NCBI GenBank assembly: GCA_948144175.1
Contig: CANXME010000853.1
Span: 620,001 to 684,000 of the forward strand
Source of the DNA: Closterium sp. NIES-65
Taxonomy: Eukaryota > Streptophyta > Zygnematophyceae > Desmidiales > Closteriaceae
Reading direction: 5' to 3'
Length of the DNA: 64,000 nucleotides
Within the stretch, counting starts at the first letter, position 1, and each line of letters starts with the position of its first letter. The translations under genes were made by a program, and so were the position numbers. Under the pieces are notes generated by a model. It saw nothing but the letters and a program-made list of their open reading frames with translations. It was not told the origin of the DNA and did not search any database. Below are positions 43,031-55,439 of the stretch, piece by piece.

Positions 43031-46000
43031 ATGGCTACCCCTAGTGTCCTAGCTTTTGACGCTGAGGGTCGCGCCATTGACTTTGAGGTCTGGTTAGACG
43101 ACCTGCAGCTGTTCTTACAGTGCGACAGGGCTGACGACCTTTCTCTCTTTGAACTCACCTCTGGCGCCTCTCCTGCTCCTGCTGCTGATGCTGATCCCGC
43201 TGTCCGCTCTAAGTGGGCCACCCGCGATGCTGCTGCACGTCTTGCTGTGCGTCGCCACCTCCCTACCTCTGAGCGTGCGCACTTTAGTCAGTACAAGAGT
43301 GCTCAGACCTTGTACGACGCTGTAGTTGCGCGCTACTCCTCCCCTGCCACAGCTGCACTGAGCCGTCTCATGCTTCCCTACCTCTTTCCTGACCTCTCTG
43401 CCTTTCCCACTGTCGCTGACCTCATTACGCACCTCCGCACTAGTGACACTCGCTACCGCGCCGCCCTTCCTGCTGAGTTCTGCGCTAAGAACCCCCCCCC
43501 CCCCATGTACATCGCTCTCTACTACGTAGTCGCGCGCCTCCCTGACTCCCTTCGAGTCGTCAGGGACCACTTTCTCGCAGTCTGTCCCACCACCCTCACC
43601 GTCGACCTCCTCGAGAAGGCCCTCCTCGCAGCGGAGAAGAGCATAGTCGCTGTAGGTGCTTCTCGTGGTGACCCTCGCACCCCCATCTTTGAGGGGTGCT
43701 CTCCTTCCCCCTTGCTGCCCTCTGTTGCCTCTGCTGCTGCTGCCGACCTGCTTGGTCTTGAGTCGGTCGGCGCGGCGTCCGCCCCTAGTGGGAGACGTCG
43801 CTCCAGCAAGGGCAAGGGGGGCAAGGGCGCGGGTGGAGCTGGAGGGGGCGGTGGCGGTGGCGGCGGTGGCGGCGGAGGGAGTGGGGGTGGCGGCGGGACT
43901 AGTGGAGGGGGTGGTGGTGGTGGTGGCAGCAGCGGCGGAGACGGTGGTGGTGGTGCCAGCGGTGGTGGTGGAGGCAGCGGCGGAGGTGGAGGCAGCGGAG
44001 GTGGAGGCGGTGGAGGCGGCAGCAGAGGAGGCAGTGGTGGTGGAGGGGGTGGAGCTAGTCGGGGTGGTACCCAGCAGCGTAGCGGCGGTGGTGGTGGCCA
44101 GCGCTCGCAGCGGCAGCAGCAGGAGCGCTCTCGGGACATCCCTTCGCCTCAGCAGCTTCGTGAGTGGTACGCTGGGCGTCAGAGGGGTGGGGGTACTGGT
44201 CCCTGCACCTACGTTCTTCGTTCCGGCGACCGCGCGGGTGAGCAGTGTGGGGGTGCCCACGCCACCCAGCGCTGCTTTGGCTGCCTGACGGACGCCTGGC
44301 GTCAGCAGTTCCCTGGGGCTAGTGAGATCCCTCGCTGGGATGAGCTTCTCAGGGCTGGTGTAGCGATCTTTGATCTTGACTTTGATGCTATCCTTACTGC
44401 TATGTATGTTGTGGATTATAGTGAGGAGAATGAGGGTTACCGCTGTTTCCAGCCCGACCCGGGCATTGGTACTGCTGCGCTAGGTGCTTGTGAGGCTGCT
44501 GCTCTAGGTGCCAGTGCGTCTGCGCTCTCAGGTACTGGTGAGACTGCGCTCTCAGGTACTGAGTCGTCCTCGTCCTCCCTCACTTTCACACTTGACTCCG
44601 AAGCTTCTCGCTCCTTCTTTCGAGACCGCACTACCCTTACGCCGCTCGGCCGGCCGGTTGCAGTCTCCCTTGCTGACCCCTCTGGGGGTCCTGTCCTGTC
44701 TCACTTCTCCACTGTCCTCCCGTGTCCGGCTGCCCCTTCGGGCACCCTGTCTGGTCTGTACCTTCCCTCGTTCTCTACGAACTTGGTGAGTGGAGCGGAC
44801 CTGCAGGATGTGGGTGTTCACCAGTTCACTCCTGCGAGTCAGCGGGTGACCCACTGCACGGAGGCACGCACAGGCCGACACCTGGCCACGTTCTCGCGTC
44901 GGCCGGGGTCGAGTCTCTACACCCTGACCGTTGAGTCTCCTCCTGTCCCTGCGTCTGGTCAGGTGGCTGCGTCGGGTCAGGTACTTGCTGCTGCGTCCCG
45001 GTCAGGTCCTGAGTCTGCCCCCTGTTCTTGTCGCCTCCTGTCTCACGAGACTCTCCTGTGGCACCACCGTCTTGGCCACCCCTCCTTGCCCCGTCTTCGG
45101 AGCATGGCTTCCCGTGTCCTCGTCTCTGGTCTTCCCCAGTCTCTCCCTCCTCTCCCCTCCGGGCCAGGACCTTCCTGTGTCCCCTGTGTCGAGGGTCGCC
45201 TCCGGGCTACTCCTCACTCCTCCCACTTCCCCCCGACAGAGGCTCCCCTGCAGACGCTTCACATGGATGTGTGGGGCCCAGCCACCGTCCGTGGGCAGGG
45301 TTACGAGCGCTACTTCCTGTTGGTGGTTGACGACTACTCGCGTTACACCACAGTCCTCCCCTTGCGCAGCAAGGGTGCGGTCACTGAGGTGCTGATCGAC
45401 TGGATCCGCGAGGCTCGTCTCCAGCTCAGGCAGAGCTTCGGCTCGGACTTTCCTGTTCTGCGTCTGCACTCTGACAGAGGCGGAGAGTTCTCTTCTCGCC
45501 TTCTGCGGGACTACTGTCGTGCACGGGGGATCCGCCAGACCTTCACGCTTCCGGACTCACCACAGCAAAATGGGATTGCTGAGCGCCGCATTGGCATGGT
45601 CATGGATGTCGCTCGTACGTCCATGATGCATGCGGCTGCCCCTCATTTTCTGTGGCCGTTTGCGGTGAGGTACGCGGCGCATCAGCTCAACCTTCACCCC
45701 CGGGTCTCTCGGCCTGCGATGTCCCCAGCCTTGCTGTGGACGGGGAAGGTTGGGGATGCGTCTGTGTTCCGTGTCTGGGGATCTCGGGCGTTTGTCCGCG
45801 ACTTGTCTGCGGACAAGCTGTCCCCTCGTGCTGCTCCCTGTGTCTTCCTTGGCTTCCCCACTGACGCCCCAGGGTGGCAGTTTTACCACCCCTCCTCTCG
45901 TCGTGTTCTGTCCTCCCAGGACGTCACGTTCGACGAGTCAGTCCCCTTCTACCGTCTCTTCCCCTACCGCACTCCTTCCCTCCCCCCTCCCCCGGACTTC

Positions 46001-48901
46001 CTTGTGCCGGTTCCCCCCCCGGTAGACCCCCTCCCCCCTCAGGTTCCTGCCCCCTCAGGTGTGTCCCAGGTAGACGCCGTTGACCCGGTCGAGGTTACTG
46101 GTGACTCTGGTGCTGCTGCGGGTGCTGAGCCTGGGGGTGCTGCCTCTGGGGGTGCTGTGCGCGGGGGTGCTGAGCCTGGGGGTGCTGGGCCTGGGGGTGC
46201 TACTGCGGAGGGTGCGGAGCCTGGGGGTGCTGAGCCGGGGGGTGCTGTGCCTGGAGGTGCTGGGTCTAGGGGTGGTGGGTCGGGAGCTGCTGAGCCTCGG
46301 GGTACTGAGCTGGGAGCTGCTGAGCCTGGGGGTGCTGCGTCTGGAGCTGCTGAGCCTGGGGTTTCTCCTGCTGCTGCGTCTCGCCGGGAGCCCCTCCCTC
46401 CATAGGAGCTGCGCGAGTGGTTTGCTCGCCGCTGGAGGCGTGCTGCTGGAGCTGGAGCTGGAGCTTCTTCGACCGTCGAGGGTGCGAGTGCTGCCGGTCC
46501 CGGAGCTGCTGGACCTGTGGGTCCTCTTGGAGCTGGAGCTGCTGAGGGCGTCGGTGCTGAGCCTACTACTGTTGGTCCTGCCGCTGGAGGTGTGGGTGGC
46601 GCTGGTGCTGTCGCTGAGGGTGCTGGTGCTGTCCCTGCTGAGTCTGGAGCTGCCGCGCGGCCTCGGCCGTACTTCGTTCCGCTCCTGCAGCAGGTTCTTG
46701 GTCTTTCTCCTCCACTAGAGGGTCCACCGCCTGTCCAGTCGCAGTCTCTGCTGGAGCCTTCCTCTATGCCTGCTCCCTCTCCTTACACTGGTCCTACTGG
46801 AGGTCTTGCTGAGCGTCGTGAGCCTGCGTCTCGTCCCGCGTCGCCTGTTCGTGCTGCTCGCGCTAGTGGTCGCAGTTCGCGTCAGCGTCCTCCTCCTGTC
46901 CCTGGCACGCACCGGATGTCTTTGCGTCCGTCCACTGCTCCTCTGCGTGCCCCTTTGCCTTCTCCTCCTGAGTCCTCTCTTCCTGCGCTTGCCGACCCTG
47001 AGTCGGACTCTCTTCGTGCTGCCTGTCCTACTGTCACGCGTCTGCTTGCTACTGTCGTCACTGACCCCTCTTTTGAGTCCACTGCTGCGTCTGCTCTAGT
47101 CGCTGAGCTCGTCGACTTTGCTGCTCGCTGTCGTCTCGACTACGCTGCCAGTCTTGTTGCTGAGTCTGCGTCTGTCTGTCCTCCGTCCGTCAGGGGTGAG
47201 TGTGCTCTTGGCACGGACGTCCTAGAGGACAGGCAGGAGGAGCTACAGTGTCTTGCGGCTGCTTCACCTCATCTCGCGTCTGTACTACTTGCCCCTGAGG
47301 GAGACCCGGATGCACTAGACATCCCGACTCCGCGTTCTTACGCGGAGGCCGTAGAGGGTCCCTACTCCTCTCAGTGGCAGGCAGCTATGGATGCAGAGAT
47401 GGCTTCCTGGAAGTCCACGGGCACCTACGTTGACGCGGTTCCCCCTCCTGGGACGAACATCGTCAGTGGCATGTGGATCTTCAGGGTGAAGCGGCCGCCG
47501 GGCTCTCCACCTGTCTTCAAGGCACGGTACGTTGCTCGTGGCTTCAGACAGCGGCAGGGAGTTGACTACTTTCAGACTTTCTCTCCCACCCCGAAGATGA
47601 CTACTCTTCGGGTTCTGCTGCACATAGCCGCTCAGCGCGACTACGAGCTTCACTCTCTCGACTTCAGTACTGCGTTCTTGCAGGGTAGCCTGCACGAGGA
47701 GATCTGGCTTCGCCGTCCACCTGGCTTCACTGGGACTTTCCCTCCTGGCACCCAGTGGAGCCTCCGACGGCCAGTCTACGGTCTCCGCCAGGCACCGCGT
47801 GAGTGGCACGACACACTGAGGACTACGCTTGCGGCTCTTGGGTTTGCTCCTTCTACTGCTGACCCGTCGCTGTTTCTTCGCACCGACACTTCCCTGCCGC
47901 CGTTCTACATCCTCGTGTACGTCGACGACTTGGTCTTTGCCACAGCGGACACTGCTGGACTCGCCTACGTGAAGTCTGAGCTGCTGAAGAGACACACGTG
48001 CACAGACCTGGGTGAACTGCGCAGCTACCTTGGCTTGCAGATCACTCGGGACAGAGCACGCCGCACCATTACCTTGACTCAGTCACACATGGTGCAGCAG
48101 GTCCTTCAGCGCTTCGGCTTCACGTACTCCTCGCCTCAGGCCACTCCTCTGCCTACTCGCCACTCACTCTCAGCTCTGCCTTCGGATGAGTCCGTAGAGT
48201 CGAGTGGTCCGTATGCAGAGCTTGTTGGCTGCCTCATGTACCTGATGACCTGCACACGACCTGACCTTGCATACCCTCTGAGCATTCTTGCACGCTATGT
48301 TGCTCCTGGGAGACACCGACCAGAGCACATGGCTGCAGCGAAGAGGGTATTGCGCTACCTGTGCAGTACGTCGGGCATGGGGCTAGTGCTTGGAGGGCGG
48401 AGTCCAGTGGTCCTTACCGGCCACGCGGACGCTTCTTGGGCTGACGACCAGGCTACGCAGCGGTCGTCACAGGGTTACACCTTCAGCCTTGGTTCCGGCT
48501 CTGTCTCGTGGCGGTCTACTCGCTCGTCTTCGGTTCTCGGCTCCAGTTGTGAGGCTGAGATCTACGCCGGGGCCATGGCTGCACAGGAGCTTCGCTGGCT
48601 CACCTACCTGCTGACTGACCTTGGAGAGCCGCCTCGTTCTCCTCCAGTGCTGTACGTAGACAACATGGCCATGCTGGCCTTGTGTTGAGAGCAGCGCTTG
48701 GAGCACAGAACGAAGCACATTGCTCTCCGCTACTTCCTTGCTCGTGAGCTGCAGCAGCGTGGTCAGTTGCGACTTGCGTACGTGGCCTCTGAGGCCAACA
48801 CTGCTGATGTGTTCACCAAGGCACTCGCGCCTTGTGACCATCAGCGCTTTTGCACCCAGCTGGGTCTTGTGCCTGTCTTGCCTCACTTGCTCTCCTCTTG
48901 A
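43031..48901 (+). pseudogene. Gag-Pol of copia element 4 (near-intact, two stops)
   Basis: One frame from ATG 43031 to TGA 48899-48901, interrupted only by TAG at 46403-46405 and TGA at 48686-48688. Both align to CAG and CGA in element 3. Order: gag (residues 1-250), poly-glycine (about 260-365), finger CTYVLRSGDRAGEQCGG with H and C following (about 395-420), protease with DSEAS (about 522; normally DSGAS), pre-integrase HHRLGHPSL (about 677), integrase core with MDVWGP (about 743), SDRGGEF (about 814) and NGIAERRIG (about 847). The VEVTGDSG and GGAEPG linker follows, then RT with LVYVDDLVF near 47920, and RNase H with GHADASWADD, SSCEAE and YVDNMAM, ending DVFTKAL. It would make capsid, protease, integrase and RT for reverse transcription in virus-like particles. 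The changed protease motif and stops predict a defective copy. Confidence 0.93.
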
Positions 48902-49107
48902 CTTCACTTGTACTGTGACATATATATATGCCTGCTCTTGCTTGTCTAGTTTTATATATATGTCTGTACTCCTACATGTGAACTGGCCTCTGGCCCTACT
49001 CTTGTGCTCGGACTTTGTGGTGACTTTGTGATCCACCCTGAGCTTGCTTTACTTTGCTTGACTGGTCTTGTGACCCCTTGTTCTCCCCCACTTTGCCTAT
49101 GGGGGTG

Positions 49108-49237
49108 TGTCAGATTTATATGACATAGTTGCTGTAGGCTATAGTGGGGTAGCACACATGGGGTACAGGGTTTCTAGGGTTGTATTTGTACCCAATCTTT
49201 CCTTAGTCATTCTCATTCCTGTTTTCCTTGCTTCACA
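49108..49237 (+). repeat. 3' LTR of element 4
   Basis: 130 bp, identical to the 5' LTR over its full length. Confidence 0.96.
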
Positions 49238-49569
49238 TAAACGAGATAAAACGAACCTTCGGGAACACGCCCTTCCCGATACTACAATCACAAGTGCGCA
49301 CAAGCACGCAAGGCTATTGGCACTTGGGATTACGCCCAGATTACACCGTATACACCACTGTCGGCGCTGTCGGTGCCGTATAATAGGTATGTCGGTGGGA
49401 AAAGTAGGAAATAAGAGAAATAAATAGAAGGCTCTAGAAAATAGAATAGTAGGCCGATTGAGATGAGATAAAGACCAAAATAAAGAGGAGAAAAGGGAGA
49501 ATAGGATAACGGAAAAATATAATAGTGAGAAAATATTATAACAGGGACGTCCTCTCACACTTCCCCCCC

Positions 49570-52325
49570 TCAAAGCTGGGTGGTAGAAGTAACACCCTGC
49601 GTGGCAAGATAGTCATGGAGAGGACGGCGGGCGTTATCCATGTCGTGTTCAGGTACCCAGGTATCCTCGGAAGGATCATAGCCTTTCCAACGAATCAAGA
49701 GCTCCAAGGTGCCGCTACGTCGTCGTCGGTGCGCCAGAACTGCTCCGACTTCGTACTCGGGTTCCCCATTAACGATCACTGGCAGTGGCGGCGGTGGCTG
49801 GCGACCTTTGAAGACCATGTTTGGGTCCCGATAGGGCCTGAGAAGTTGAACATGGAAGGCATTGTGAATTCTCCAGGTAGCTGGTAAACGCAAGCGGAAG
49901 GTTACTGGAGTGACCTGCGCCTCGACGAGAAAAGGTCCGCAGAAGCGAGGTCGGAGCTTAGACGGAAGATGGCTAATGTCGAGATTGCGTGTATCCAGAA
50001 GCACTCGATCGCCAATCTTGATGGAATGATCGTTGCGACTCCGATCAGCGAGCTTCTTTTGTTGCTGCTGGATAGACCGAAGACGTTTATGCGTGCGCTC
50101 CCACAATTGGTGCATTGTGGTAATGAAGTCAAGTGCGGGTTGCACCGTGGCGGGTACTGTTGGTTTCTGAGGCGTGAATGGGTTGCGACCGTAACAGAGG
50201 AAGAAAGGAGTTTGCCCTGTTGCGGCGTGCGTGTCGTTGTTATACGCAAACTCGAGAACCGGCAGGTGTGCATCCCATTTAGAGATATCGTCCTTACACG
50301 CTGCTTGCAGAAGCTGTTCGACAATCTGGTTGAGGCGCTCTGTCTGACCATCCGTTTGGGGATGATAGGCTGATGACATGGTGAGTTTGGTCCCCATGAG
50401 TGACATGAGCTCCTTCCATAATTTACTCGTGAATTTCGGGTCTTTGTCGGAGATCAGCGTGGTTGGAATGCCATGTTGCGAGATGACGTAGCGGAAGAAT
50501 ATTTGCGCTGTCTCCTCGGTGCGAGCCGTTGTGTGTGTCGGAATGAAGTGTCCCATTTTGGAGAATTTGTCGATGATGACTAGAATGGCATCGTAACCAG
50601 CTTTGGTAGGTGGTAACCCGGTGATGAAGTCAAGGCTAACCACTTGCCAAGGCTGTTCAGGGACTGGAAGAGGCTGTAGTAACCCTGCTTTCTTTTGTTT
50701 GCTGCTCTTCATCCGTTGGCATGTGTCGCACGAGGTGACAAATTTTTGTACGTCATCCGCCATGTGGGGCCAATAATAATGCTTCGCAATACCGGCAAGC
50801 GTCTTGTTACTACCGAAGTGGCCCGCGTAGAGAACATCATGATATTCTTCGAGCAGTAACTGGCGTAAAGGAGGGTAATTAGGTACCCATATTTTTGTGG
50901 ATCCCTTGCGGTATGCGATGTCTTGATCCCAATGTAGAAGATGGCGCTTTTCTGCTATAGAGACTTCGGGGTCGATGGTGTATCCATGTGTGAAGAGTCC
51001 CTTCAAAAGTGGGTTCATGCCATCGACTTGTAGGGCGGCAACGTGTGCAGGGCGACTGAGTGCGTCTGCCTTGTTCTTGTGCCCCGGCTTATACACGATG
51101 CCGTAATGGACCTGGGTTTCGAGAAAGTCAATCCACCGGACCTGCCGCCTGGAGAGTGTTGGTTGGGTCTTCAGATTCTTGAGGCTGCAGTGGTCGGTGT
51201 AGACGGTCGTTTTTCTTCCTTCGAGATAACACCTCCATGCCTTAAATGCGTTGACGATGGCGAGGGCCTCTTTGTCATGGATGGGGTAATTAAGTTCTGC
51301 CCCGTGAAGTTTTTTACTGAAGTATGCAATGGGTTGCAGTCCCTTCCCTTGATCCTGCATGAGTACTGCGCCCACTGCTTGATCGCTAGCATCGGCCTCG
51401 ATGACATAGTCAAGTTCAGGGTCTGGCAGGATAAGGACAGGTGCTGACGTGAGTGCGGTTTTAAGTTGTTCCACGGCTTCCTGGTGCTTCGCCTCCCATT
51501 GATATGGTGTATTCTTCTTCAACAGGTTCGCTAATGGTGCGGCAATCTTGGCGTAGTTCGGTACGAACCGGCTGTAGTAGTTGGTGAATCCAAGGAACTG
51601 TTGTAACTCCTTCACGTTCTCAGGGGTCTTCCACGTTCGCACTGCTTCGATCTTCTTAGGATCCACGTGAACTCCTTGAGCGCTCACCATATGTCCAAGG
51701 AACTGGACTTTTTCCAACGCAAACTCGCTCTTGAATAGTTTCACGTAGAAGCGTTCTCGTTGAAGAATTTCAAACACCCGTCGAAGATGCTCAACGTGCT
51801 TCTTCATGTCTTTCGAGTAGATCAGGATATCGTCCAAATATACCACCACGCACTCGTCCAGAAGGGGCCGAAGGATGTGGTTCATTTCCGCCTGAAATGT
51901 GGCTGGTGCGTTAGTGAGTCCGAACGGCATCACGAGATACTCGTATGACCCATACCGAGTTCGAAAGGCAGTTTTGTGGATAGAGTTTTCCGCCATACGA
52001 ATTTGCCAGTATCCCGATCTGAGGTCAAGCTTGGAGAATACCGTAGCACCGCGAAGTTGATCGAGTAAGTCGTGGATCCGTGGTATCGGGTATTTATTTT
52101 TTACAGTCTGCTTGTTCAAGGCTCGGTAGTCGATGCACATTCGCAGACTTCCGTTTGGCTTCAGAGTGAAGAGAACTGGAGCTCCGTACGGCGAAGTCGA
52201 AGGTCGAATCAGCCCTTTCTCCAGGAGATACTCTATTTGTTTTTTCATATCGGCAAGCTCTGTCGGGCTCAGCCGGTATGGTGCTCGGAACTTTGGCTTG
52301 GACCCCGGCTCTTCTACGATCTCGT
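49570..52325 (-). pseudogene. Chromovirus RT, RNase H, integrase and chromodomain
   Basis: An open frame of 892 residues from 52248 down to the stop at 49570, open further upstream to about 52325. Reverse transcriptase: [29 protein letters not shown], catalytic YLDDILIYS (about residues 137-140), [16 protein letters not shown]. RNase [39 protein letters not shown]. Integrase: zinc region HFGSNKTL...H...CDTC, then [22 protein letters not shown] and DGQTERLNQ (the D-D-E set). At the C-terminus [20 protein letters not shown] is a chromodomain, which in this family can steer integration to chromatin. Upstream, around 52325, a one-base slip separates this frame from the protease frame. The domain set itself looks intact, so loss is recent. 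The stop lies beside the polypurine tract. Confidence 0.93.
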
Positions 52326-52329
52326 GTTG

Positions 52330-52956
52330 ATGTGTTCGGCATGGCGTTGACTATCGCCATGACTCCCGTCGTGGTCCGTTTGACGTCCTTTTCAAAGCGT
52401 GCGAGTGTCTCGACTGGAATATTTTCCGTGTCGTCCCATTTGGGAAGGCTGATTTTCCTCCCGTTGTTGTTGATGTTGGCCGTCCGGTTAACCTAGTTGA
52501 TCTCGGGGTTGAACTTCTTAAGAAAGTCTCTCCCGAAGATTACGTCGAGTCCTTTGATATTTGTGACGGGGAAAGCAAGCTTCCACCGGAGGGGTCCAAT
52601 CTGGAGTAGTAACCGTGTTTCCCCGTGGATAGGTAGCTTACTGCCATCCACCATCGTTGCAGAGAAGCTTGAGGACTTGATTTCACCTCCGAGTCGATCG
52701 ATTGCCTTTTTGTCATAGACGCTGTGCGGCGCCCCGCTGTCCACGAGTGCTTGGAGGCGCTCTCCGTTGCAGATCACCTCGAGCAGGAGTGGTGAGCGTT
52801 GCTCGGAGTACCCAAAAATAGTCTCATTAATAGGATCATAGGGTACATCCCAATATTCAGTACACACTGGGTTCCACTGTTTGCTCCTGGACAACCAGTT
52901 GGCCTGGGCTGCGTGGAGAAAAGCTCCTCTCCAACGCCAGGAGTAGAGGTAGTAAC
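52330..52956 (-). pseudogene. Chromovirus protease
   Basis: The frame from about 52894 downward encodes a retropepsin-like protease: LVDSGAPHSVYDKKAI (active DSG), then VTNIKGLDVIFGRDFL, the usual second block. A TAG at 52493-52495 follows PEIN, and the frame then continues to the slip near 52325. Element 6 sits directly upstream, at the duplicated ACCGT, cutting it from the gag-side part of pol (55620-56219). Confidence 0.88.
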
Positions 52957-52960
52957 CGTT

Positions 52961-53089
52961 GTGAGAAATGAACGAGAATGAATGCAGTATATAAGAGTTG
53001 GGTACAAGTACTAACCCTAATTGGGTTGTACCCCATATAGGCTACCCCACTACAGCGTACACAAAAGCATAAGCTATCATGTTCTGACA
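52961..53089 (-). repeat. 3' LTR of element 6
   Basis: 129 bp, TGTGAGAAATG to GTTCTGACA on the plus strand, followed by the G-rich tract (CACCCCCATAGG). Confidence 0.94.
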
Positions 53090-53309
53090 CACCCCCATAG
53101 GCAAAGTGGGGGAGTACAAGGGGTCACAAGTCCAGTCAAGCAAAGCAAAGCAAAGCAAGCTGAGGGTGGATCACAAAGTCACCACACATTCCGAGCACAA
53201 GGTCAAGGCCACAAGGCCAGTTCACATGCAGGAGTACATATATATATAAAAGGCTACACAAGCAAGAGCAGGTGTGTATATATGTGTAACAGTACAAGCA
53301 AGGTTTAGG

Positions 53310-55270
53310 GTAATGGTGCAGCGTGCTCTGTCCCGGGTGATCTGCAAGCCAAGGTAGCTACGCACTTCACCCAGGTCTGTGCACGTGTGTCTCTTGTGCA
53401 GCTCGGACTTCACGTGGGCGAGTCCCGCAGTGTCAGCTGTGGTAAAGACCAAGTCGTCGACGTACACGAGGATGTAGAACGGCGGCAAAGAAGTGTCGGT
53501 GCGCAGAAACATCGACGGGTCGGCAGTAGAGGGAGCAAACCCAAGAGCCGCAAGTGTAGTCCTCAGTGTGTCGTGCCACTTACGCGGTGCCTGACGGAGA
53601 CCGTAGACTGGCCGCCGAAGGCTCCACTGGGTGCCAGGAGGAAAGACCCAGTGAAGCCAGGTGGGCGGCGCAGCTAGATCTCCTCGTGCAGGCTGCCTTG
53701 CAGGAAAGCTGTGCTGAAGTCAAGAGAGTGAAGCTCGTAGTCACGGTGAGCAGCTATGTGCAGCAGTACCCGAAGAGTGGTCATCTTCGGGGTGGGAGAG
53801 AAGGTCTGAAAGTAGTCAACTCCCTGCCGCTGACTGAAGCCACGAGCCACGTAACGCGCCTTGAACACAGGCGGAGAACCCGGCGGCCGCTTCACCCTGA
53901 AAATCCACATGCCACTGACGATGTTCGCCCCAGGCGGGGGAACCTCGTCAACGTAGGTGCCTGTGGACTTCCAGGAAGCCATCTTTGCGTCCATAGCTGC
54001 CTGCCACTGAGAGGAGTAGGGACCCTCCATCGCCTCCGCGTAAGAGCGCGGAGTCGGGATGTCAAGTGCATCCGGGTCTCCCTCAGGGGTAAGCAGTACG
54101 GACACGAGATGAGGTGAAGCAGCAGCCAGACACTGGAACTCCTCCAGCCTGTCCTCAAGGACGTCCATGCCAAGGGCACACTCACCCCCGACGGACGAAG
54201 GACAGACAGACTCAGACTCAGCAACAAGACTGGCGGCGTAGTCTAGGCGACAGCGAGTAGCAAAGTCGACGAGCTCAGCAACTAGGGCAGACGCAACAGT
54301 GGGCTCAAAGGAAGGGTCAGTGACAACAGTAGCAAGGAGACGCGTGACAGTAGGACTGGCAGCACGAAGAGAGTCCGACTCCGGGTCGGCAAGAGCAGGA
54401 AGAGAAGACTCAGGAGGAGAAGGTAAAGGGGCACGCAGAGGAGCAGTGGACGGACGCAGAGACATCCGGTGTGTGCCAGGGATAGGAGGAGGACGCTGAC
54501 GCGAACCGCGACCACTAGTGCGAGCAGCACGAACAGGCGACGCAGGGCGAGACGCAGGCTCACGACGCTCAGCAAGACCTCCAGTAGGACCAGTGTAGGG
54601 AGACGGAGCAGGCAGTGGGGAGGCCGGCTGTAACTGTAACTGTGACGGGACAGGCTGTGGACACTCTAAGGGAGGAGGAGGACCAGTAGAAGGCGGGAGA
54701 CCAAGAACCTGCTGAAGGAGCGGAACGAAGTACGGCCGAGGCCGCACGGCGACTCCAGACACAGCAGGGACAGCACCAGTACCCCCAGCGGCAGCACCAG
54801 CACCAGCAGCACCTCCAGCTCCAGTACCTCCAGCAGCACCAGTAGCACCCCCAGCAGGGGCGCCTCCAGGACCGATAGCAGTAGCCACCGCGTCAACACC
54901 CGCAGCAGCTCCAACTCCTGAAGTACCCGCTGGCCCAGCAGCTCCAGTTCTCCCAGTACGAGCACCTCCGGGACCCGCGGCACCAGCACCCTCAGCAGCA
55001 GCAGAACCTCCAGTACCCGCAGCACCTCCAGCTCCAGCAGCTCTCCTCCAGCGCCGGGCAAATCACTCACGCAACTCGTGTGGAGAGAGTGGCTCCCGGC
55101 GAGACGAAGCACCCGGAGAACCGCCAGGCACAGCATCGCCAGACGCCACACGAGCAGGCCCAGCTCCCTCAGGCTCAGCACCTCCAGGCGTAGCACCCCC
55201 AGGCGTAGCACCCCCAGGCTCAGCACCCCCAGGCTCAGCACTCCCAGGCTCAGCACCCCTAGCACCACTA
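53310..55270 (-). pseudogene. Pol remnant of element 6
   Basis: Linker with GGAEPG-type repeats (about 55140-55265), proline/serine linker, PYSSQWQAAMDAKM, MWIFRVKRPPGSPPVFKARY, FSTAFLQGSLHEEI, a TAG stop near 53672 (TGG in elements 3 and 4), then in another segment LVYVDDLVFTTADTAG and SYLGLQITRDRARCTI. It then runs straight into non-coding 3' sequence. RT is thus present through the catalytic box but lacks its C-terminus. Confidence 0.88.
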
Positions 55271-55439
55271 GACCATTGGGATAAAAGGGCTTGTTTCAGT
55301 AGCGGGTCAGTGCGCCCATAACCCCCTAGGAAACGCGCCTGTAACCCCCACTAGGATCGATCGGGGATCTCACAGTGTAGCTCTACTGACAGCCCCCCAC
55401 ACTGGGAGGCCCAGGACTGAGCACAGTGGCAAAGGCCAA

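Larger units (their letters stand above)
41716..49237 (+). mobile_element. Copia element 4, identical LTRs, TAAAC target duplication
   Basis: LTRs of 130 bp at 41716-41845 and 49108-49237 are identical. TAAAC flanks both ends (41711-41715, 49238-49242). The primer-binding variant TGGTATAGAGCGGGTCC follows the 5' LTR, and CCTATGGGGGTG precedes the 3' LTR. It has full domain content, with two in-frame stops and a protease-motif change. It is the youngest insertion in the window by LTR identity. Confidence 0.96.
41631..49559 (-). repeat. 3' LTR of the chromovirus, split by element 4
   Basis: Pieces 41631-41715 and 49243-49559 make 402 bp. The same uninterrupted sequence at 57472 onward proves the split. 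Ends TCTCTCACA-type (TCCTCTCACA) before the polypurine tract. Confidence 0.93.
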
